From the NCBI RefSeq assembly GCF_002262935.1, contig NZ_NPIA01000006.1:62001-126000 (forward strand): a stretch of DNA of 64,000 bases, given 5' to 3'. Under the pieces are notes generated by a model that saw only the letters and a list, made by a program, of their open reading frames with translations, searched no databases and was not told the DNA's origin. The translations under genes and the position numbers were made by a program. Shown here piece by piece: positions 46,610 through 54,424 of the stretch (position 1 is its first letter; each line of letters begins with the position of its first letter). This DNA is from Lottiidibacillus patelloidae (GTDB lineage: Bacteria; Bacillota; Bacilli; Bacillales; SA5d-4).

Positions 46610-46998
46610 GGTGCCTGTCACTTCCCGAGATTTGTCGAACGAATAAAATAAAGAACCAGTCCGGAGTGAGGCTGTATTTTTTATGTCTGTTACCCCAAAA
46701 AGTTTCAAAAAGTAGGTTTAAGGGAAATAGATGATTGCTTGAACTATTTCTTCAGAACAAAGGAGGGAGAAGAGTCATGGGGCGAAAGCCGCGTAGCTGG
46801 AATCCAGCGTTCTTTTATCACATTGTTAGCCGTGGTAATCGACGTGAAGCTCTCTTTTTAGATGTAGGAGATTATAAAACTTTCTTTTATATGCTAATGA
46901 AAATTCATACTAGAATTCCATTTGAGTTACCGTGTTATTGCTTAATGACAAATCATTATCACCTGTTGATGATGATCGGTGGTGCCAGTCACTTCCCG
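46610..46998 (+). mobile_element. Deletion remnant of a REP/RAYT element
   Basis: Left end GGTGCCTGTCACTTCCCG (46610-46627), then the CCAGTCC...GGCTG hairpin, a truncated transposase gene (46777-46978), and right end GGTGCCAGTCACTTCCCG (46981-46998). This is the structure of a REP-associated transposase unit with its interior deleted. Confidence 0.7.
46777..46978 (+). pseudogene. REP-associated tyrosine transposase, truncated
   Basis: ATG 46777 behind AAGGAGGGAG. The ~67 codons left match the start of IS200-like Y1/REP-associated transposases: MGRKPRSWNPAFFYHIVSRG, NRREALFLDVGDYKTFFYML, then CYCLMTNHYHLLM with the HxH metal motif (NHYH). The catalytic tyrosine helix and remainder are lost where the frame runs into the right-hand REP motif. 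Not active, but intact family members elsewhere in the genome could act on these REPs. Confidence 0.85.
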
Positions 46999-47021
46999 AA
47001 GAAGTTTCCCAAAATTTGCAG

Positions 47022-47064
47022 AAAAAAACTCCGTTGTCCATTTGCTGGCTAACGGAGTTTTTTT
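47022..47064. terminator. Bidirectional terminator beside the TolB-like gene
   Basis: AAAAAAACTCCGTT...AACGGAGTTTTTTT. It lies directly downstream of the TolB-like gene (minus) and can also stop transcription from the transposase side. Confidence 0.85.
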
Positions 47065-47066
47065 AT

Positions 47067-47975
47067 TTATTTTCCCCAAGCAGGTGCAGTTCCGCCTTTA
47101 ATAACTTCTTTAGCATCGCCACCATCTACAGGCATGATAAATATTGAATTATCTTTCTCGAAAGCGATATGCTTTCCATCTGGCGCCCATGCAGGTCTTG
47201 CCATCGTAACGTCGGTCACTAACTCTTTTCCATTTGATCCGTCAGCATTCATAATCCACAAACTATAATCTTCGGTTCCAGTAGGAGCACGTATTACAGC
47301 AATTTTATCCCCATCGTAGTTATAAGTTGCAAAGAAATAGTCAACGTTTGGATCGTCAATTAGAATTTCGGCGTCCTTAGTATCCAAATCAATCGTTATT
47401 AATTTAAAATACTCGCCATTATTACTAATTTGCGTTGCAATAACAGTTTTTGTAGTAGGTGACCAATGTGGCCAACTTCTAGGATAAATGCTATCGTACG
47501 TTTTGCCGAAATCTCCACTTTCCGTATGAGCAGTAGCAATCGTCATACCGTAAGATTCCATATCGAATGTGACCATTGCTGCATCAGGTGAAAAGACAGG
47601 GTGGTCAGCGAACCATTGATTTGCAACTAATTTTTCCTCGCCACCAGCTGATGCTATCATATAAATTTTTGTTTTATTATTACTATACGTTATGTATTTT
47701 CCATCCAGTGAAACACTAGGATTGGCGTCTGGTTTTTCACTCTCACCAGTCGTGCTTATTTGCGTTATACCTGTGCCGTCTGTATTTGCTGAAAAAATGA
47801 AATTATCCTTCATAAAATATAACTTTCCAGCTAACGTCTCGCTTTTCGCCGCGGGTTCTTTTACCACAGGTTCTTTTCCACCACTTTTACCATTCTGAGT
47901 AGGAACTGGTGTTGCTTCTTCCGTACACGCCGAAAGTAAAAAAACAATACAAATGAAATAAATGATCCGTTTCAT
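47067..47975 (-). CDS. TolB/WD40-like lipoprotein
   Basis: 302 aa with a lipoprotein signal (MKRIIYFICIVFLLSAC, lipobox LSAC, modified Cys 17), a low-complexity linker and then beta-propeller units of the TolB/PD40 type: SPDAAMVTFDM, SVSLDGKYITYSNN, NPDG-like GADGTG, WAPDGKHIAFEKD. Anchored to the outer face of the membrane and probably binding a ligand or protein. ATG with AGGGGGAAA upstream. Nothing in the context fixes its partner. Confidence 0.85.
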   Translation of the reverse strand: MKRIIYFICIVFLLSACTEEATPVPTQNGKSGGKEPVVKEPAAKSETLAGKLYFMKDNFIFSANTDGTGITQISTTGESEKPDANPSVSLDGKYITYSNNKTKIYMIASAGGEEKLVANQWFADHPVFSPDAAMVTFDMESYGMTIATAHTESGDFGKTYDSIYPRSWPHWSPTTKTVIATQISNNGEYFKLITIDLDTKDAEILIDDPNVDYFFATYNYDGDKIAVIRAPTGTEDYSLWIMNADGSNGKELVTDVTMARPAWAPDGKHIAFEKDNSIFIMPVDGGDAKEVIKGGTAPAWGK

Positions 47976-48282
47976 TTTCCCCCTGCTTTCTTCTATTAAA
48001 ATAGTGTTAAATTCTTCCTTGTAATCTATTATACAACATTTAAGTACAAGTGAAGGAGAGGGAAGTAGTGGCTTGATGGATGTAAGTCAATTTCTGGATA
48101 AGGTCAGATAAATCGCATGTTAGTCGCGCATTCCAGACAGTGTGATAAAAGCTATTTTTTCTTATTACCGATATTAAGCCCTTAAGTATGTTGGTATATA
48201 GGGGTGTAGGAAATGATTCTACATGCCCGAAGTATCATTAGAAATGTATTAGAAATTAAATTTTTAAAAGGGGTTGAACAAT
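47976..48282. other. Gap with palindrome before 48283
   Basis: Gene-free. The left part is the divergent upstream region of the TolB-like gene; the right part holds the GTAGG-N7-TCTAC site and the start region of the gene at 48283. Confidence 0.5.
48206..48222 (+). promoter_or_regulatory. GTAGG-N7-TCTAC palindrome
   Basis: GTAGG-AAATGAT-TCTAC preceded by GGGGT, 61 bases before the gene start. Same geometry as the sites of the small-gene cluster 12 kb away. Confidence 0.6.
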
Positions 48283-48567
48283 TTGGCGAAACGATGGAGT
48301 GAAGAGGAAAATGCAATTTGTTTAAAAAGTATGCCCGAATATAGAATGTATATGGTTCAAAATAACTTTAAGGCGAAAAGTGAAGCTGGTAAAAGTTTTA
48401 CAGAAAGTATGCTGCAAGAAAATTCTCATATATGGCAGGATCGTAATAGGAATAGTTTATATCTGCACATGAAATATTTAGATTGCCTTACTGCAGGTGA
48501 AAAACCAACGAAAGTAATTAAAGACCAGCACTTATTCGGGCAAATTCCACGGGGAAAGGATAAATAA
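48283..48567 (+). CDS. Small hypothetical protein
   Basis: 94 aa from TTG 48283, nine bases behind AAAAGGGG; a TTG nine bases upstream (48274) would sit inside the ribosome site. MAKRWSEEENAICLKSMPEY recalls the start of SANT/Myb-like DNA-binding helices (WxxEEExxxL), but the third aromatic of that fold is not obvious. Basic C-terminus (GQIPRGKDK). The only member outside the 59-61 kb cluster with the palindrome in its upstream region. Confidence 0.55.
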   Translation: MAKRWSEEENAICLKSMPEYRMYMVQNNFKAKSEAGKSFTESMLQENSHIWQDRNRNSLYLHMKYLDCLTAGEKPTKVIKDQHLFGQIPRGKDK

Positions 48568-48578
48568 TATAGCCTTTA

Positions 48579-48655
48579 ATGCCAGTTACTTTCCGGATTT
48601 AATCAAATCAAAAAACCAGCACAAACATCTAAGTTTGCGCTGGTTTTGTTTTTGT
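48579..48655. repeat. REP-like motif and hairpin left of array 3
   Basis: AATGCCAGTTACTTTCCGG (48579-48597), then AAACCAGCACAAAC...GTTTGCGCTGGTTTTGTTTTTG (48610-48655), the bidirectional terminator seen before each array. Confidence 0.75.
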
Positions 48656-48665
48656 ATAAGCGTAG

Positions 48666-49220
48666 ATGAAAATACTCTGGAGAGTCAAGTTCATTTCTAC
48701 ATGAATAACCAAGGAATCCAAGCGATCTTCCAGTTAGTGTGTTAATACTCTGTACGAGTCAAGTTCATTTCTACTTGGGTACCGCACGGTCGAAGAAGGT
48801 AGTTCTAAAAAGAACGCGTGTTAATACTCTGGACGAGTCAAGTACATTTCTACCTTATCAAACTACATCGGGAATGACTCTTGACGAAGGTGTGTTAATA
48901 CTCTGGACGAGTCAAGTACATTTCTACACAAGCGATGAAGAAAAAAAGTCGTGTTGTATTAAAGTGTTAATACTCTGGACGAGTCAAGTTCATTTCTACA
49001 AAACGCTATGACGCTGCTTTAGCAGAAGTGTTAGGCGGTGTTAATACTCTGGACGAGTCAAGTTCATATCTACTAAACCCAAAAAAAGGAGATGATTTCA
49101 TGTTTCATTGTGTTAATACTCTGGACGAGTCAAGTTCATTTCTACATCAAATAAAAATTTCGGAGGGGTTCACATGAATACGATGTGTTAATACTCTGGA
49201 CGAGTCAAGTTCATTTCTAC
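48666..49220 (-). CRISPR. CRISPR-like array 3 (8 repeats, 7 spacers)
   Basis: Repeat starts: 48666 (degenerate, GATGAAAATAC and one base short), 48739, 48818, 48892, 48964, 49038, 49110, 49185. Spacers are 36-43 nt. Repeat variants are visible: CTGTACGAG in repeat 2, AAGTACATT in repeats 3 and 4, and a T-to-A change (CATATCTAC) in repeat 6. Spacers 6 and 7 each contain a ribosome site with an ATG (AAGGAGATGATTTCATG and CGGAGGGGTTCACATG). The array stops at the shared flank, taken as its leader. Confidence 0.88.
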
Positions 49221-49470
49221 TGTACCCATATTTTACCTTACTGCCCCAAGGCTTTCAAGAGCCAAATTACATGGTGCGGATTTTTTCCGTTTTTCAAAAA
49301 AATATTATGTAAACTAAATTTTTTCACCTTTCAAAATTCCTCACATTTCGTGCCGCTTCGACAAGAATTCGACCAAAAACTACCCTACTTTTAGCAAATG
49401 TCAAATTACATGCTAAGGCTTAAAATGAAGCAATTTTCCACCATGTAATCCATTTATATTCAATTCCTTC
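49221..49470 (-). promoter_or_regulatory. Shared array leader, copy 3
   Basis: TGTACCCATATTTTACC start and the same blocks as copies 1, 2 and 4 for about 240 bases, diverging after CCACCATGTAAT. Interpreted as the array leader. Confidence 0.7.
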
Positions 49471-49620
49471 AATATTAATGTGTCCATAGATGAAAAAATG
49501 TTGCATTTTAGTGGTATCTAGCCCTTATATAACGTTTTTACTAGGCTAAAGGTATAAATGAAACAAGACAAACATATGTAAATAGAAGTTACTAGTAATA
49601 AAGTTATGGAAGGAGAATTT

Positions 49621-50553
49621 ATGGAGGATAGAATTAAGTTAAAGTTAGATGAGTTAGTAAGAGAATCTTGGGATACATACAAAAATGCACTAACAAGTGA
49701 ACGGTTAAAAGGAATTATTGCAACAGAAAGCATGCCTCAATCCATGCCAATTTTATATTTTGGTGATCTTCAGAAGTATCTACAGTCAGAAGTTAAAATC
49801 ATTACAGTAGGCGTTAACCCTTCAAGAAACGAGTTCCCACATAAACCAGAGAAAAACGTTCAGTCCTTTATGAGATTTCCAACTGCAGAAAATCTAACGT
49901 TTAAGGATATTCAATCAAAGAGTGAAGCTAGCGAAACTTACCTTAAATCATTAAATAATTACTTTCGTATAAGGCCATTAAATTGGTTTTATTCTTATGA
50001 GCCAATCTTAAATGGAATGAACAGTAGTTATTGGGATGACTATCAATGTAAAGTATTAAGAAATTGTCAGGTTAATAGAAAGGGAAAGCCTAAAAATACA
50101 GTAATTCAAACGGATATTTTTTCTATCTTACCTACAGATCCTGTTTTTGGACAACTTACTACTAGAGAGCAAAGTGAGTTAAAAAGAGCAGGAAGGAATT
50201 TGTGGAAAAAGTTAGTTCAAATCTTAAAACCAGATGTAATTTTATTAGATTTAAAAAGAAGGGACATGGAGTCCGTTATTGAAACTGACTTTAAAAGTTT
50301 GTTCGGTGAATATGAAGACAGAGAAGTATTATACAAAAAAGAAATAATGGCAGATGGAGCAGTAATCAATGAGGATAGACAAAGAGAAAAAGTATATTAC
50401 CTTAGTGAAAAAGATAAACCTCTTATAATTTATCACTTCAAAAGGAGTTTTTTGCCATATCAAAACTTTTCTAGTAAGCAAAAATATGAAATTGGACAAT
50501 GTGCGCTAGAGCTATTAAGTAATGAGTATAAAGGGGGAGAAAAGGTTGAGTGA
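49621..50553 (+). CDS. Uracil-DNA-glycosylase-fold-like protein
   Basis: 310 aa from ATG 49621, behind GGAAGGAG. The block KIITVGVNPSRNEFP (about 56-70) resembles motif 1 of the uracil-DNA glycosylase superfamily, and a later KPDVILLDLKRRD fits a core strand before a helix. The middle is aromatic-rich (NWFYSYEPILNGMN) and the end has YHFKRSFLPYQNFSSKQ. The usual glycosylase motif 2 (HPS) is not clear, so the fold is an inference. Coupled to the next gene: their frames overlap by 8 bases. Between array 3 and array 4. Confidence 0.6.
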   Translation: MEDRIKLKLDELVRESWDTYKNALTSERLKGIIATESMPQSMPILYFGDLQKYLQSEVKIITVGVNPSRNEFPHKPEKNVQSFMRFPTAENLTFKDIQSKSEASETYLKSLNNYFRIRPLNWFYSYEPILNGMNSSYWDDYQCKVLRNCQVNRKGKPKNTVIQTDIFSILPTDPVFGQLTTREQSELKRAGRNLWKKLVQILKPDVILLDLKRRDMESVIETDFKSLFGEYEDREVLYKKEIMADGAVINEDRQREKVYYLSEKDKPLIIYHFKRSFLPYQNFSSKQKYEIGQCALELLSNEYKGGEKVE

Positions 50554-51508
50554 GAACAAGCAATTATTTGTGCAATTCATGCATCCGGGAGTAGAACATA
50601 AGCCTAATACAGGTGAAAAGTGGAACAAAAGTCCACATAAGCGTAAATTTATGCGTAGTAAAGGGCGTTATATAGAAAATGGTGAAGTGAAAGAAGATCT
50701 TTTGCAATTTTGGGGAGAATGGGAAGCGCAAGCATTTTTAATTGAGCAACTAAGCCGTTCAAATACCAGCGAGCCAGAGTATCTTTATGAACCATATTAT
50801 TCTTTACCTGACTCTTATGAGGGGTTACAAAATACGGACCCTTTTGTATTTGGAGAGAATTTTTACTACACATGTTGTCGGCAGTATAAGAAGTATAAAG
50901 GTAAATTTCGTTCAACGAGTGTTAGGCATTTAGCGCCAGGATCAATTATATTATTTGGTTCTCGAAAGAACAATGACTTTATTTTAGATACAGTTTTTGT
51001 TGTTGGAGAAAACTTTACTGATTACAACAGTAAAAACATAGTGAGTGATATTAAGGCAAATGTTTCACAAACATATTTTGAAACTACAATACTACCTTTA
51101 TATCCTAGTTTATATACATCTGATACTGCCGATGCCCAAACTCAGCTTTCTTGTAACATACCAAAAGAGCGGGAGTCTGATAGAGAGGAAGAGTTGTACA
51201 ATGGTGGCTTAATTTGTTCCGGAGATTTGTCATTCCGTCTCTACAAAGGGGTTAGTTTTAGCGAGCGTGACAAATATAAAGGAATGTATAGCTTCTTTCC
51301 TTGTAAAAAGTATGATGATAATTCAGTAGGGTTTGCAAGACCTAGCATTAAAATTAATGACTATATTACTGATAACTTATCAATGGGGTTCAAGAAAACA
51401 GAGATTGAGAATGAAAAAGCAAAAGATTTATGGGCGGATGTTGTAAAACAAGTTCAAGCTCAAGGTTTATGTTTGGGGATTTATGCGGATTTACCGAAAA
51501 AGAATTAA
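50546..51508 (+). CDS. Unknown protein paired with the UDG-like gene
   Basis: 320 aa from TTG 50546, behind AAGGGGGAG, overlapping the end of the UDG-like gene. Segments include HPGVEHKPNTGEKWNKSPHKRKF near the N-terminus (basic, could contact nucleic acid), FGEWEAQAFLIEQLS..., and LAPGSIILFGSRKNNDFILDTVFVVG, a beta-rich core. No family or catalytic motif recognised. The overlap and shared promoter indicate that it works with the gene upstream. Confidence 0.65.
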   Translation: MSENKQLFVQFMHPGVEHKPNTGEKWNKSPHKRKFMRSKGRYIENGEVKEDLLQFWGEWEAQAFLIEQLSRSNTSEPEYLYEPYYSLPDSYEGLQNTDPFVFGENFYYTCCRQYKKYKGKFRSTSVRHLAPGSIILFGSRKNNDFILDTVFVVGENFTDYNSKNIVSDIKANVSQTYFETTILPLYPSLYTSDTADAQTQLSCNIPKERESDREEELYNGGLICSGDLSFRLYKGVSFSERDKYKGMYSFFPCKKYDDNSVGFARPSIKINDYITDNLSMGFKKTEIENEKAKDLWADVVKQVQAQGLCLGIYADLPKKN

Positions 51509-51550
51509 TTTACAAGGAAAACTTCAGCAAATGTTATTAATGAATTTGAT

Positions 51551-51880
51551 ATGGTAGAAAAAGATGACAATCAAGATATACAATCAACTCTTAATGCAAT
51601 CAATAAAAGTATTTATATGTCTAGACTCTCAATTAATGAAAGTGATTCTGAATTTGATGAGAAATTCCATACATGGAGAATGGCGGAAAACCGTTATCTT
51701 CGTACGAACCAGTTAATCGACCTTAATGCACCGAAGTTTATTAAGGTATATGAAATCAGCTGGCTAGCAACAATGATTGATCATTTGGACAAACGGCATA
51801 AAGGAATTGAGCCGAAATTTACCGAGGAACAACTTGAAGAGTTAGAGGATCAAATAAGATTTCAAAGTATTTTTGATTAA
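51551..51880 (+). CDS. Acidic helical hypothetical protein
   Basis: 109 aa, in the same frame as the previous gene: the TAA at 51506 is followed by 14 sense codons before this ATG. No ribosome site is seen upstream. The product is acidic and helical (FDEKFHTWRMAENRYLRTN; TEEQLEELEDQIRFQ). It could be the real third gene of the operon, or the tail of the preceding protein separated by a nonsense mutation. Confidence 0.5.
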   Translation: MVEKDDNQDIQSTLNAINKSIYMSRLSINESDSEFDEKFHTWRMAENRYLRTNQLIDLNAPKFIKVYEISWLATMIDHLDKRHKGIEPKFTEEQLEELEDQIRFQSIFD

Positions 51881-51968
51881 GGTATCTGTCACTTCTCGGA
51901 ATTAGTCAAACTAAAAACCCAGAGTAAACTCTTTTATGTTAAAGAGTTTGCGCTGGGTTTTGTTTTTT
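51881..51968. repeat. REP-like motif and hairpin left of array 4
   Basis: GGTATCTGTCACTTCTCGG (51881-51899), then AACCCAG...AAACTCTTTTATGTTAAAGAGTTT..CTGGGTTTTGTTTTTT (51912-51968). Bidirectional terminator for the UDG-like operon and for the minus-strand array transcript. Confidence 0.75.
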
Positions 51969-51992
51969 GAAGTAAGGAAATAGATCACACAG

Positions 51993-52322
51993 ATGAAAAT
52001 ACTCTGGACGAGTCAAGTTCATTTCTACACTAGTCCGTAAAAGTCTGCTCTATAACAAAGGGGTGTGTTAATACTCTGGACGAGTCATATTCATTTCTAC
52101 AGAAATATCATCAATAAAGTGAATATCTTTGATGAAGTGTTAATACTCTGGACGAGTCATATTCATTTCTACTCTTCCACTCCGACGTCGTAACATGCGT
52201 CGGAAAGGAGAGTGTTAATACTCTGGACGAGTCATATTCATTTCTACTGTAATTCGTACTTCACATCACCGTCGCGACTTTGATGTGTGTTAATACTCTG
52301 GACGAGTCATATTCATTTCTAC
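51993..52322 (-). CRISPR. CRISPR-like array 4 (5 repeats, 4 spacers)
   Basis: Repeat starts: 51993 (degenerate, ATGAAAATAC, with CAAGTTC), 52065, 52137, 52212, 52287 (all with CATATTC). Spacers are 36, 36, 39 and 39 nt. Ends at the shared flank. Spacer frames read as protein on the plus strand (LVRKSLLYNKG, RNIINKVNIFDE, VIRTSHHRRDFD), although the last spacer is pyrimidine-rich. Confidence 0.85.
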
Positions 52323-52560
52323 TGTACCCATATTTTACCTTACTGCCCCAAGGCTTTCAAGAGCCAAATTACATGGTGCGGATTTTTTCCGTTTTTCAAA
52401 AATATATTATGTAAACTAAAATTTTCCACCTTCCAAAATTCCTCAAATTTCGTGCTACTTCGACGGAAATTCGACCAAAAATGACCCTGTTTCTAACAAA
52501 TGTCGAATTACATGCTGGGGCTAAAAATGAAGTAATTTTCCACCATGGAATACTTTTATT
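52323..52560 (-). promoter_or_regulatory. Shared array leader, copy 4
   Basis: TGTACCCATATTTTACC start, same blocks in the same order, about 85 percent similar by eye to copy 3, up to CCACCATGGAAT. Interpreted as the array leader. Confidence 0.7.
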
Positions 52561-52693
52561 AAAAATTTCACTTTTTCTTTATTATTATGTCCTATATCTG
52601 ACAACTATTACTAAATAGTTTAGTGTTGTGGCAGGCAATTAGTTACTTATAAAAAGGCTCGAGCATAAATAATCTCAAGCCTTCCTACTTAAT

Positions 52694-52879
52694 TTAATAC
52701 CTACCTAAATAATAAATTTCATATGCTTCTAACAGTTTATCTTTTATAAAAGTCAAGAACTGCTGATCGTTCTGGTCAACAGCACCTAAATAAACGAAAG
52801 CTTCGTTGTGATAAGATTGCAAATGGTTTACTGTTCTACAATGTACGTAGGTATACTTTTTAGGAAAATGGAACTGGGC
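52694..52879 (-). pseudogene. Orphan protein C-terminus
   Basis: A 61-codon minus-strand frame without a start reads FPKKYTYVHCRTVNHLQSY, HNEAFVYLGAVDQNDQQF and KDKLLEAYEIYYLGRY, then stop. The composition is protein-like and the upstream edge has TAA and TGA stops. It lies just downstream of the degenerate SIR2 gene on the same strand and is probably the tail of a lost last gene of that operon. No family recognised. Confidence 0.4.
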
Positions 52880-52914
52880 TCATTATGGTTTCGTTATCAT
52901 AAAATGTAGATTTA

Positions 52915-54360
52915 TCATTTTATTTGTTTTTGGCTCATTATTTTAACTCTTTCATCAACGTCCTTTTCAAATTGCTCTTTCGTAATATTGCAAGTTTTTA
53001 ATGTTGCTTTGGTAATATATTGAATTTTAGGAGATGGATTATAACTACCCCAATCATGTTTTCTAATAGCATAATATGTGACAAGTACACCATAAGGTTG
53101 AGCTCCTCTAGCTGAACAGGTGACGCAAATGCTTACCGTAACAGGAGCAAACGTAGAGGAAAATGCACCTGCCGAAACTCTAGTGTGACAGACATCACAC
53201 AAAGAACGGCCCTTTTTAACAATATGACTATCTACTTCAGGTAACACCATTGAAAATGGACCAGCTATATTAATATCCATTTCATAATCGGTTGCGGTTT
53301 TAGCGTCATTACTAAACAATACTTTCGTTACTTCCTTATTTAAGGTAATCATTTTTTCGTGATTCGATTTACCAAAAAAGAGAATAATATCTGCCTCTTG
53401 AATGATCACTTTCTGCATTTCTATCACTTTTGTTTTATTATTTTCATAGGTTAGTTCACCCTGGCAGTTAGGTTTTGTACATCTAGTGTTTCCTTTTTGG
53501 ATTAACTCATTTAATTGGACTGAAGAAAGGCAAGCTTTACATTGCCATTTGTAGACGTTTGGAGTTAAATGATGCACGTTTGTGCTACCCGCTTTTTCAT
53601 GAAAGTCATCAGCGCATTCAGTGAAAACAGTAACAGCTGCTTTTTCTTCTAAATTAGCAATAAATTGATGCGCTGGAGTAGGCTCAATCAAGTCCATGAC
53701 ATGCTGAACTACACGTTCGTCTTGAAAAGAAATGTAGTTTTCAAATAGTTGCTTAATAGATTGAAAGGAAGGGTTGGTCATTTTTGATATGTCGTAAACA
53801 GGAAGCGATGTCTCTTTCCAAATGTCAGGGCCAGTTAAGACAACGATCTTTTTAGCTTTTCCTAGTAGTTGCGCGACATCGATACAATTTTTCAAATAGT
53901 AGTTTTTCTTTTGAAAGTTAAAAATAAAGTCTTTGTTTTTTCGTTTCCACTGCCTCATTTTTTTGTTTACATGATGTTGGATCTCGTTGTTAAGTAACCT
54001 GTCAATATTCGCTTGAAAAGCACTACTAGCTTTGACATCATTAGGTAGTTTGTCGATAGGAATGTGCCAAGCTGTATGATAAAAGGGTAGATATGAACTA
54101 TCGAGAGGTTCGATTTCTTTTTTCTTAAATGAATCGAGATTTTTTACTATTGCTTTCGCATTTATACATTTGAATTTATGGATTAAATCCCACGCCTCTG
54201 CCTCAGTAAATGCGTAGAATTTTTGCTCAATATTATCGTGTAAAACCAATCCAACCTTCTCATTGCTTTGGACAGATTTTCGCCAATAGGTAATAATATT
54301 TTTTACTTCATACCTCAAATAGTAGTCAGACCTTTCTAATGATATTAGACTAACTAACAA
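52915..54360 (-). CDS. Degenerate SIR2-like protein with zinc site
   Basis: 481 aa from a TTG, with no clear ribosome site. Its N-terminal ~110 residues match the repeated domain of the other two SIR2 proteins (FYAFTEAEAWDLIHKF). The SIR2 domain is present in outline but the NAD motif GAGIS is GPDIW (LTGPDIWKETSLPVYD) and TQNVDGLH is TECADDFH, so NAD hydrolysis is unlikely. Zinc-type cysteine pairs are kept (CKACLSS, CTKPNC) and more occur at the C-terminus (CDVCHTR, CVTCSARG). Probably a pseudoenzyme partner of the upstream SIR2 proteins. Confidence 0.75.
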   Translation of the reverse strand: MLVSLISLERSDYYLRYEVKNIITYWRKSVQSNEKVGLVLHDNIEQKFYAFTEAEAWDLIHKFKCINAKAIVKNLDSFKKKEIEPLDSSYLPFYHTAWHIPIDKLPNDVKASSAFQANIDRLLNNEIQHHVNKKMRQWKRKNKDFIFNFQKKNYYLKNCIDVAQLLGKAKKIVVLTGPDIWKETSLPVYDISKMTNPSFQSIKQLFENYISFQDERVVQHVMDLIEPTPAHQFIANLEEKAAVTVFTECADDFHEKAGSTNVHHLTPNVYKWQCKACLSSVQLNELIQKGNTRCTKPNCQGELTYENNKTKVIEMQKVIIQEADIILFFGKSNHEKMITLNKEVTKVLFSNDAKTATDYEMDINIAGPFSMVLPEVDSHIVKKGRSLCDVCHTRVSAGAFSSTFAPVTVSICVTCSARGAQPYGVLVTYYAIRKHDWGSYNPSPKIQYITKATLKTCNITKEQFEKDVDERVKIMSQKQIK

Positions 54361-54369
54361 TTCTCATAA

Positions 54370-54412
54370 TGAACTAGCACCAAGAGGATAAAAATTCTTG
54401 GTACTAGCATAA
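54370..54412 (-). other. Hairpin between SIR2 genes
   Basis: CTAGTACCAAGAA...TTCTTGGTGCTAG stem in the gap between the 54425 and 52915 genes. No T-run, so it may adjust expression of the degenerate gene rather than terminate. Confidence 0.5.
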
Positions 54413-54424
54413 AGGATAGTTAGT

